The position numbers were made by a program, and so were the translations under genes. 47,308 nucleotides of DNA, from NCBI GenBank assembly GCA_022763925.1, contig JALERW010000105.1, positions 1 through 47,308 of the forward strand, written 5' to 3'. The notes beneath the pieces were generated by a model. That model was not told the origin of the DNA. It did not search any database and saw nothing but the letters and a program-made list of their open reading frames with translations. Positions 41,005-47,308 of the stretch are shown piece after piece. Position 1 is the first letter of the stretch. Every line of letters starts with the position of its first letter. The DNA comes from Lachnospiraceae bacterium. GTDB lineage: Bacteria > Bacillota > Clostridia > Lachnospirales > Lachnospiraceae.

Positions 41005-42612
41005 CTACCAGGGAAGGGCACAGCCGTCTGCCCGGGGCTCGGTGGCCCCCACATACACACCGTTTTCCTGGCGCAGGATCATCTGCCCCCGCCCCATGGA
41101 CCAGGGATTTCCCGCAGTGGAAACCTCATGCCCCCGTTTTCTCAGACTGCAAAGGACCTCCGGACCGAACCCTGCCTCCAGCTCCACCTTCCTTTCGCCC
41201 TTCCACTGCCATCTGGGTGCATTCAGCGCATCCTGCGGATTCATCCCGAAATCGATCAGATTCATAAGCACCTGCACGTGTCCCTGAGGCTGCATCATCG
41301 CCCCCATTACGCCGAAGGGTCCCAGCGCCGCTCCGTCTTTTCCCAAAAATCCGGGTATGATCGTATGATAGGGCCGCTTGCCCGGCTCCAGGAAATTGGG
41401 GCTTTCCGGATCGAGGGAAAAGCCGCAGCCCCGATCCTGCAGATTGATTCCCGTTCCCGGAACTACAATTCCGGAGCCGAAATCATCATATCCGCTCTGA
41501 ATAAAGCTCACCATCATACCGCTTTCATCCGCCGTGCACAAATACACCGTTCCCCCACAATAGGGGGTTCCATGCTCCGGAAGCATTGCCCTCTCCCGGA
41601 TCTGTCCCGCCCGCTCTTTCGCATATGATTTGTTCAGAAGTGCATCCACCGGGAGCCTCATCCTTCTGGGATCTGCCAGAAACTGCTGCCCATCGGCAAA
41701 GGCAAGCTTCATGGCCTCCAGCTGTCTGTGAATCCCTTCCGGATCCTCATGACCCTTTATCTTTAGCTGTTCCAGGATATTCAGCGCTGCCAGCACAACA
41801 ACCCCATTTCCGTTGGGCGGAAGCTCCCATATATCATACCCTTTATAGGTGACAGAAACCGGCTCCACCCATTGGGGAGCATAGGATAACAGATCCCCTT
41901 TCCTTAAAAGGCCTCCGGTCCGAAGGGAAAATGCTTCCATCGCATCCGCAAGACTTCCGCGGTAAAATTCCTCCGCCCGGCTTTCTCCTATTGCCTCCAG
42001 TGTCCGGGCATGATCCGGAAGCCTCCACAGCTCTCCCGCCTCCGGTGTTCTTCCGTCATCCGTAAACACACGAAACCATTCCTGAAATTCTTCCTTCCCC
42101 CGAAAAGGCATCATCGCCCTCCCGGCCTGCCTCCAGGCATGGGCAATCACCGGAGTAACCGGAAACCCTTCTCCTGCACAGTCGACTGCCGGCTGCAGGT
42201 CCTCCCGAAGAGAGAGTGCTCCGAACCGCTCATTCAGGCATGCCCAGGCTGCCGGAACACCGGGAACCGTGACCGGAATCCAGCCCTTTTCCGGAATTTC
42301 TGTCAAACCGGCCTGCCAAAGCCGGTCTGCCTTAAGCAAAGCCGGGGAAGGGCCGCTCCCATTCAGGCCATACAGCCTCCCATCCTTCCATACCAGCGCA
42401 AAGCAATCCCCTCCGATGCCGTTGGAGCAGGGCTCCACCACCGTCAGGCAGGCTGCGGCTGCCAGTGCGGCGTCCACTGCATTTCCGCCCTTTTTCAGAA
42501 TATCCAGGCCTGCCTGCGCCGCCTGCGGCTGAGAGGTACAGACCATTCCTTTTTTTCCATACACCAGTCCCCTTCTGGACGGATACCTGCTTTCCAGCGC
42601 ATCATAATTCAT
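41005..42612 (-). CDS. ggt: gamma-glutamyltransferase
   Basis: 535 residues. The N-terminal half has GMVCTSQPQAAQAGLDILKK and GGNAVDAALAAAACLTVVEP, then GIGGDCF; autocleavage would occur before the catalytic Thr in PYCGGTVYLCTADESG near residue 350. The C-terminal part has GFLGKDGAALGPFGVMGAMM and the end motif EPRADGCALPW. The family breaks down glutathione or other gamma-glutamyl compounds. No secretion signal is seen, so it is probably cytoplasmic, closer to the YwrD type. ATG 42612 is seven bases after GGAGG. It is divergent from the amino-acid transporter operon, which may be functionally linked. Confidence 0.95.
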   Translation of the reverse strand: MNYDALESRYPSRRGLVYGKKGMVCTSQPQAAQAGLDILKKGGNAVDAALAAAACLTVVEPCSNGIGGDCFALVWKDGRLYGLNGSGPSPALLKADRLWQAGLTEIPEKGWIPVTVPGVPAAWACLNERFGALSLREDLQPAVDCAGEGFPVTPVIAHAWRQAGRAMMPFRGKEEFQEWFRVFTDDGRTPEAGELWRLPDHARTLEAIGESRAEEFYRGSLADAMEAFSLRTGGLLRKGDLLSYAPQWVEPVSVTYKGYDIWELPPNGNGVVVLAALNILEQLKIKGHEDPEGIHRQLEAMKLAFADGQQFLADPRRMRLPVDALLNKSYAKERAGQIRERAMLPEHGTPYCGGTVYLCTADESGMMVSFIQSGYDDFGSGIVVPGTGINLQDRGCGFSLDPESPNFLEPGKRPYHTIIPGFLGKDGAALGPFGVMGAMMQPQGHVQVLMNLIDFGMNPQDALNAPRWQWKGERKVELEAGFGPEVLCSLRKRGHEVSTAGNPWSMGRGQMILRQENGVYVGATEPRADGCALPW

Positions 42613-42755
42613 AACCATTCCTCCCGCTGCCGCTTCTTTTTGCTCATCATAGCATTGCCCCTTTTCCCTGTCAATGCGCCTCCGGATATATGACCGTCTT
42701 TATACTTCTTTTGTTGTATTATTATACAAAAAATGAATTAAGTTTTTGATTGCGC

Positions 42756-42784
42756 TTGACAATCCCCGAAAACGATATTATCCT
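42756..42784 (+). promoter_or_regulatory. promoter of the ABC transporter-deiminase operon
   Basis: TTGACA (42756-42761), 17 bases, TATCCT (42779-42784). A palindrome TTGTATTATTATACAA (about 42713-42728) lies upstream as a possible operator. In the leader, CGCGG (about 42813) and CCGCG (about 42833) can pair. Confidence 0.65.
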
Positions 42785-42866
42785 TTATATATCGACGAAT
42801 TTTAAAATTTAACGCGGTGCTTTATCAGGTGTCCGCGAATTTTTAAACAAGAGAGGATGTATAATT

Positions 42867-43733
42867 ATGAAGAAATTACTTGCTATGCTTCTCTGTGGCG
42901 TCCTGACCGTATCCATGCTTGCAGGCTGCGGCTCCAAGGAGACCCAGGAGGAGACAGCTCCTGCCCAGGAAGAAGCAGAAGAAGAAACAGCCGAAACCAC
43001 AGACGCAGCAGACACCGCTTCCGACACCACCGGAAAGCCTCTGGATGGAGTTCATCTGGTGGTCGGCTTAAGCCCTACATATGCAAACTTTGAGACCGTT
43101 GCAGAGGGAAGCGGCGAATATGAGGGAATCGATATCGAGATTCTCGCCGCACTTGCCGATAAATGCGGATTTACCTACGAGATCTCCAACATGAATTTTG
43201 CTTCCCTGATCGCTGCCATCCAGGCAAATCAGGTGGATTTCGTAATTTCCGGAATGTCTGCTACGGATGAGAGAAGAGAAGCCGTTGATTTTTCCGACGG
43301 ATATTATACGGAAAAGCTCGGCATTCTGTTCCGGACCGAAGACGGCTTTCAGAGCGCTGCCGACCTGAACGGCAAGACCGTTTCCTGTGCAAACGGAGAG
43401 AACTATGAGATGAAAATCCCGTTGATCGAGGGTGTCACCCTTACGACTTTCGAGAACGGTGCCACTGCAATCCAGGAGCTGATCGCCGGCAGAACTGATG
43501 CTGTCATGACGGACGGCGGCAACTGCCAGGTTCGATGCGAAGAGAATCCGGAGCTTTCCTACTTTGTCATTGATCCGGAAGAAATCGGCGATACGCCGTC
43601 TCAGTACGCAATCGCCTTCCCGAAGGAATCGGAATATTACGAGACCATCAATAATGCTCTGAAAGAACTGAAAGATGAAGGTGTCATTCACGAAATCGTT
43701 GCCAGCTGGCTTGGCGAAGAAAACGCCGATTAA
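42867..43733 (+). CDS. amino-acid ABC transporter substrate-binding lipoprotein
   Basis: 288 residues. A lipoprotein signal ends VSMLAGCGSKE; an acidic spacer follows, then a type-3 solute-binding domain: LVVGLSPTYANFETV, YEGIDIEILAALADKCGFTY, VDFVISGMSATDERREAVDF. This is the family for polar and basic amino acids. The gene opens an operon with permease, ATPase and a deiminase-family enzyme. The ligand is unknown; a guanidino compound such as arginine is suggested by the last gene. A hairpin after the gene probably keeps the binding protein more abundant than the membrane parts. Confidence 0.95.
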   Translation: MKKLLAMLLCGVLTVSMLAGCGSKETQEETAPAQEEAEEETAETTDAADTASDTTGKPLDGVHLVVGLSPTYANFETVAEGSGEYEGIDIEILAALADKCGFTYEISNMNFASLIAAIQANQVDFVISGMSATDERREAVDFSDGYYTEKLGILFRTEDGFQSAADLNGKTVSCANGENYEMKIPLIEGVTLTTFENGATAIQELIAGRTDAVMTDGGNCQVRCEENPELSYFVIDPEEIGDTPSQYAIAFPKESEYYETINNALKELKDEGVIHEIVASWLGEENAD

Positions 43734-43753
43734 CTTGTAACAGGCAGTATTCC

Positions 43754-43790
43754 AAAGGACAGGTAGGATTTCTTACTTGTCCTTTTCTTT
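43754..43790 (+). terminator. partial terminator within the transporter operon
   Basis: AAAGGACAGGTA (43754-43765) pairs over 12 bases, one G-T pair, with TACTTGTCCTTT (43774-43785) and is followed by TCTTTTC. It lies between the binding-protein and permease genes and could let only part of transcription through. Confidence 0.75.
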
Positions 43791-43817
43791 TCATCATGAA
43801 AGTATGGGGTTCAATTT

Positions 43818-44483
43818 ATGAATTTAGATTTTAACATTATTCCACAGTACGCCAGCTATCTTGTGTCCGCTACCGGGATCACCATTAAGGTCACGCTTCT
43901 GGCATTATTTTTCGGATTTCTTCTTGCCATTCCTCTGGCATTTATGAAATTGTCCCGATTCCGGGTGCTTCGTATTATTACCTCTTTCTATACAGCCGTG
44001 TTCCGGGGCGTTCCTCTTCTCGTCCAGCTGATGCTCGTTTATTTCGGCGTTCCTCAGCTCACCGGCGGCAACCTGACTCCCCTGCAGGCCAGCACGATCG
44101 CCCTGTCCCTGAACTCGGCAGCCTACCTCTCTGAGACACTGCGCGGAGGCATCATGGCCGTTGACTATGGTCAGCGGGAAGCCGCCCTCGCCCTCGGGGT
44201 CTCCAGCCCCTGGGTCATGATTGACATTGTCATGCCCCAGGCATTAAAAAGCGTTCTGCCGGGCCTGGTCAATGAGATGATCAACCTGCTCAAGAATACC
44301 TCCCTGGTATCCTGTATCAGTATGGTTGACCTTCTTCGCGCAGCACAGCTCATCATTTCCCGCTCTTACCGGGCATTCGAGCCGCTGCTCACAGTAGCCA
44401 TTATTTACTTTATCCTGGTGGAAATTCTGGATCTGGTTTCCAGACGTTTGGAAAGGTGGGTGAACAAGAGTGATCGACGTTAA
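43818..44483 (+). CDS. polar amino-acid ABC transporter permease
   Basis: 221 residues with five hydrophobic segments, the HisM/HisQ family start [40 protein letters not shown], and the EAA loop [20 protein letters not shown], then [20 protein letters not shown]. It would form a homodimeric channel with the ATPase encoded directly downstream, whose start overlaps this gene by 14 bases. A single permease gene is common for this family. Confidence 0.95.
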   Translation: MNLDFNIIPQYASYLVSATGITIKVTLLALFFGFLLAIPLAFMKLSRFRVLRIITSFYTAVFRGVPLLVQLMLVYFGVPQLTGGNLTPLQASTIALSLNSAAYLSETLRGGIMAVDYGQREAALALGVSSPWVMIDIVMPQALKSVLPGLVNEMINLLKNTSLVSCISMVDLLRAAQLIISRSYRAFEPLLTVAIIYFILVEILDLVSRRLERWVNKSDRR

Positions 44484-45192
44484 ACATTTGTACAAAAGCT
44501 TCGGTTCCCTTGAGGTCCTGAAGGATGTAAGTCTCCATGTCAATAAAGGCGAGGTGGTTGCCATCATCGGCCCATCCGGTTCCGGCAAATCCACCCTTCT
44601 GCGCAGCATCAATCTTCTGGAAACGCCTACCGGCGGAGAAATTTTTGTGGATGGCAAATCCATCACGGCAAAGGATACTTCCATCACAGCCCTTCGACAG
44701 AATGTTGGCATGGTATTCCAGCATTTCAATCTCTTCGCCCATATGACAGTGCTCAAAAACATGATCTACGCTCCTGTAAAGACCAAACGCCTGACCAAGG
44801 CACAGGCTGCAGAAAAGGCCATGCAGCTTCTGGAGCGGGTCGGCCTCGCAGATAAGGCCAACGTATATCCTGTCACCCTGTCCGGCGGCCAGAAACAGCG
44901 TGTTGCCATTGCCAGAGCTCTTGCCATGGATCCGCAGGTAATTCTTTTTGACGAGCCCACCTCTGCTCTGGATCCGGAAATGGTAACTGAGGTACTGGAC
45001 GTGATCAAGGAGCTTGCAAAGACCGGCATTACCATGCTTCTTGTCACCCATGAGATGGGCTTTGCCCGCGAAGTGGCAGACCGAATCGTTTTTATGGACA
45101 ATGGTCAGATTCTGGAGGATACTGCTCCGGAAGAATTTTTTGCCGCGCCAAAAACCGAGCGTGCGCGGGAATTTTTGAAAAAGATGTTATAA
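44470..45192 (+). CDS. polar amino-acid ABC transporter ATP-binding protein
   Basis: 240 residues. Walker [11 protein letters not shown] loop in [13 protein letters not shown], signature [19 protein letters not shown], Walker [21 protein letters not shown], and switch His in [16 protein letters not shown]. The sequence is GlnQ/HisP-like. The start is GTG at 44470 inside the end of the permease gene, with GGTGG upstream, so translation is coupled. The enzyme gene follows after 31 bases. Confidence 0.97.
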   Translation: MIDVKHLYKSFGSLEVLKDVSLHVNKGEVVAIIGPSGSGKSTLLRSINLLETPTGGEIFVDGKSITAKDTSITALRQNVGMVFQHFNLFAHMTVLKNMIYAPVKTKRLTKAQAAEKAMQLLERVGLADKANVYPVTLSGGQKQRVAIARALAMDPQVILFDEPTSALDPEMVTEVLDVIKELAKTGITMLLVTHEMGFAREVADRIVFMDNGQILEDTAPEEFFAAPKTERAREFLKKML

Positions 45193-45223
45193 GCATCCAA
45201 CAAATGAAAGGGAGAAAAAAACA

Positions 45224-46225
45224 ATGGGTATCAAAAATGCAGAAGACTATCATCGCGTGTTAAAATATTTTCCCCCGATGGAAGAGCCTTCCTTCGAATC
45301 CCCTGAAATGATGGACCTGGTATGGGGAAAGCGCTGGGGCTGCAACAGCGAGGTCGGAACATTAAAAACAGTCCTGATGCGCCGTCCCGGAAATGAAATG
45401 AATGTTATCACCATGGATAAATGGGATGATGAGATCGGCGCTATCATGGGTGAAAACCATTCCTGGTACTGGCGCTGTGACCGACAGCCGATTCTGGAGC
45501 GCATGCAGGAGCAGCACGACAATTTCACCCGGATCCTCCGGGAAAACGGCGTAGAGGTTGTTTACCTGGAAGGCGTTCCGGAAGACCACGGTACGCAGTA
45601 TGTCAATACCCGTGATATGGGCATCGCGGTTCCCGGCGGTCTGATCATCAGCCGTATGGGCCCGAAAATGCGCCGCGGCGAGGAATGCGTGCTTACAAAG
45701 AATGTGGCTGCCCTTGGTATGCCCATCCTGCGCACCATCAACGGCACCGGAACCCTGGAGGGCGGAAATTTCGCCTTCATCGATCCGAAGCATGTTGCCA
45801 TCGGCCATTCCCAGAGAACCAATTCTGAAGGAATCCGTCAGGTAAAGGAGATCCTGGAGCCCATGGGCATTGCGGTCATCACCGTCCCCATGACCGGCTA
45901 CGCTCTCCACATCGACGGCGCCTTCACCATGGTAGATGTGGATAAAGCCCTGGTAAACATCACCAAGCTTCCGTATTTCTTCCTTGAGAAGCTCAAAGAG
46001 CTTGGCATCGAAACCATTGACGTACACCCGGAGGACGACTGGTTCTCCTGCAACTGCCTGCAGCTGAAGCCCGGGAAAATTATGATGTGCACCGGAACCG
46101 ACCGGACCGCCGAACGCCTGTACAAGCGGGGAATCGATATCATCCAGATCCCTTATGATGAAATCATGAACGGCGGAGGAGCACTGCACTGCACCACGCT
46201 CCCGCTGGAGAGGGAATACATTTAG
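45224..46225 (+). CDS. arginine-deiminase superfamily hydrolase, transporter-linked
   Basis: 333 residues. Guanidino-modifying fold residues are visible: Asp in YVNTRDMGIAV, Arg and Glu in MRRGEECVLTK, Glu in GTGTLEGGNFAFID, the His-Asp pair in GYALHIDGAFTMVD, and the nucleophilic Cys323 in GGGALHCTTLPL. The chain is shorter than canonical arginine deiminase (about 410) and longer than most dimethylarginine hydrolases (about 260-285), so the substrate is open: arginine, agmatine-like or methylated guanidines. AAAGGGAG precedes the ATG. As the last gene of an ABC transporter operon it probably hydrolyses the imported compound to a ureido product and an amine or ammonia. Confidence 0.9.
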   Translation: MGIKNAEDYHRVLKYFPPMEEPSFESPEMMDLVWGKRWGCNSEVGTLKTVLMRRPGNEMNVITMDKWDDEIGAIMGENHSWYWRCDRQPILERMQEQHDNFTRILRENGVEVVYLEGVPEDHGTQYVNTRDMGIAVPGGLIISRMGPKMRRGEECVLTKNVAALGMPILRTINGTGTLEGGNFAFIDPKHVAIGHSQRTNSEGIRQVKEILEPMGIAVITVPMTGYALHIDGAFTMVDVDKALVNITKLPYFFLEKLKELGIETIDVHPEDDWFSCNCLQLKPGKIMMCTGTDRTAERLYKRGIDIIQIPYDEIMNGGGALHCTTLPLEREYI

Positions 46226-46258
46226 TCTGCTTCCGTGTAAGCGGCAAGATAATCGAAA

Positions 46259-46294
46259 AATAGCCAGAACCGGCATCTGCCGGAACTGGCTATT
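46259..46294. terminator. bidirectional terminator between the two deiminase-family genes
   Basis: AATAGCCAG and CTGGCTATT form the outer stem and CCGGCA and TGCCGG the inner stem, with AA on both sides between them. An AAAA tract lies before it and a T-rich stretch after it. Confidence 0.88.
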
Positions 46295-46339
46295 CCTAAT
46301 TGAAGACTTATTTTACAGACCTCTTTCCTTTTATGCAAA

Positions 46340-47284
46340 TCAGCCTCTCTTTAAAAAGGCAGTACAGCAATGAATTGCTCCATATCCCTTTAATACCTCA
46401 TCATATTCCACCGGAATTACCTTGATCCCATTCTTCTCCAGCAGTTCCTGAGTCCTCGGATTTCCTGCCGGCATCACTACTGTTCCCGGCTCGATCGCAA
46501 CAAAGTTGATGGCAAGCGTCTCCTTTGCCTCCACACGGGACGGACATTCCAGGAGCTTAATCCCCTTCTTCTTCAGGGCATCGCACACGTCATAGGGAAC
46601 CTGTGAAGCATGAATCACCGCGACATCATGACTGGCCATATTGAGCAGGCCGTCTATATGTGCATGTCCATAAGGGATCTGCATATGAATGATATCCGTG
46701 ACACCCATGCGGCGCAGTTCATACTCCACCATCTCATAGCCTTCCCGGTTTGTTCTGACACCAGAGGCCAGAACGATCGTATGGCGGTCGATCCATAGCC
46801 CCATTGCCCCCTCAAATGTTGCACTTCCACAGATCGTACGGATAATCGGCACCCCCAGGTCCGCCAGCGCTTTGGCCATATACCGTTCTTCCCCGCGGCG
46901 TGCTTCCATGGCCGGTCTCGTAACAATCGCACCTTCCGGTGTCATGAGCAGAAGATCCCGGCAGAAAACCGCATTCGGACGGTCTGCCCTCTGCTCCTCA
47001 ATATAATGAACTCTTACACCATGTGCGCGGTAAATATCCATAAGCGCATCGTGCTGAGCGCGGAATCTCTCCGGATCAATGGGCGCCCGGAAACGTGCGG
47101 CCTGCCAGTCGAAGTTTTCGATTTCAGCGCCCGGTCGGCGCACAATTACATCTCTTAATGTGTCCACCTCCGAACACACGCCCCAGTCTCCCCATAAATT
47201 TTTCATATCTTCTGTGATCGATGTTTCCATAGGGAACCAGCGTTCCCCCGCAAGCGCATCGATATCTTTTGTAATGTCTGCCAT
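46340..47284 (-). CDS. second arginine-deiminase superfamily hydrolase
   Basis: 314 residues, clearly related in layout to the enzyme encoded at 45224: Asp in NAVFCRDLLLMT, Arg/Glu in MEARRGEERYMAKAL, Glu in SATFEGAMGLWIDR, His-Asp in YGHAHIDGLLNM, and the nucleophilic Cys306 in GAIHCCTAFLK. All catalytic residues are present, so it should be active, but loops differ (TFEGAMG in place of TLEGGNF; CC at the active cysteine), pointing to a different substrate or a later step. ATG 47284 follows AAGGAGAG. It is convergent with the transporter operon and separately transcribed. No carbamate kinase or carbamoyltransferase gene, as in a classic arginine deiminase operon, is seen in the window. Confidence 0.9.
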   Translation of the reverse strand: MADITKDIDALAGERWFPMETSITEDMKNLWGDWGVCSEVDTLRDVIVRRPGAEIENFDWQAARFRAPIDPERFRAQHDALMDIYRAHGVRVHYIEEQRADRPNAVFCRDLLLMTPEGAIVTRPAMEARRGEERYMAKALADLGVPIIRTICGSATFEGAMGLWIDRHTIVLASGVRTNREGYEMVEYELRRMGVTDIIHMQIPYGHAHIDGLLNMASHDVAVIHASQVPYDVCDALKKKGIKLLECPSRVEAKETLAINFVAIEPGTVVMPAGNPRTQELLEKNGIKVIPVEYDEVLKGYGAIHCCTAFLKRG

Positions 47285-47308
47285 TTTTCCTCTCCTTTAT
47301 TTTTCCTT

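Noticed and set aside
45224-46225. Classical arginine deiminase operon (arcABC)
   Set aside because: The enzymes are shorter than arginine deiminase, and no carbamoyltransferase, carbamate kinase or arginine-ornithine antiporter is encoded nearby.

Overview
The window reads as chromosomal DNA of a strictly anaerobic, endospore-forming member of the Clostridia, most like the Lachnospiraceae. The evidence is gene content, not a database match: a pyruvate:ferredoxin oxidoreductase, a reverse rubrerythrin, a desulfoferrodoxin, a three-domain flavodiiron protein, SpoIID and SpoIIQ-like proteins, a Spo0A-type DNA-binding protein, AGGAGG-type ribosome binding sites and sigma-A-like promoters. Most genes are GC-balanced. 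One stretch at about 28.98-30.6 kb is strikingly AT-rich and looks acquired.

Layout. 0-4.5 kb: a cut-off membrane gene, a MATE exporter-lrgA-lrgB operon, an HdeD-like membrane protein and a PD-(D/E)XK-like nuclease with an odd 18-bp repeat in its leader. 4.9-13.4 kb: the pyruvate node, with pyruvate carboxylase and a LysR regulator on the minus strand and the oxidoreductase divergent on the plus strand. 13.4-15.7 kb: a Nudix hydrolase, a membrane protein and a small HTH regulator overlapping in one operon, with twin operators in the promoter. 15.8-23 kb: a signalling island consisting of a receiver-less Spo0A-like protein, a LytTR response regulator, and a run of HTH-receiver protein, HPt protein, solute-binding/5'-nucleotidase-C lipoprotein and hybrid histidine kinase. 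Together the last four supply every phosphotransfer step of a complete phosphorelay.

23-28.9 kb: tRNA-Lys, thioredoxin, TrmB, an SH3-NlpC/P60 wall hydrolase, thioredoxin reductase, and a PerR-reverse rubrerythrin peroxide module with recognisable PerR boxes. 29-30.6 kb: the AT-rich island with a serine recombinase, a previously hidden 36-residue membrane peptide and several families of short repeats. 30.6-33.8 kb: TraX, a HAD phosphatase, an aminotransferase that has lost its catalytic core, and a C39-like protein that appears to start at ATT. 33.8-37.7 kb: an oxygen/superoxide defence module (Crp/Fnr regulator, class F-type flavodiiron protein, superoxide reductase). 37.7-41 kb: hemolysin III-like protein, GIY-YIG protein, and spoIIQ-like and spoIID genes whose products lack canonical catalytic residues.

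41-47.3 kb: a gamma-glutamyltransferase, a polar amino-acid ABC transporter and two arginine-deiminase-superfamily enzymes. These plausibly import and hydrolyse a guanidino compound. The strongest candidates for undescribed biology are the phosphorelay with its lipoprotein sensor, the guanidino cluster, and several unusual gene structures: the ATT start, the deleted aminotransferase, the hairpin between ribosome binding site and start of the superoxide reductase gene, and the 18-bp leader repeat.
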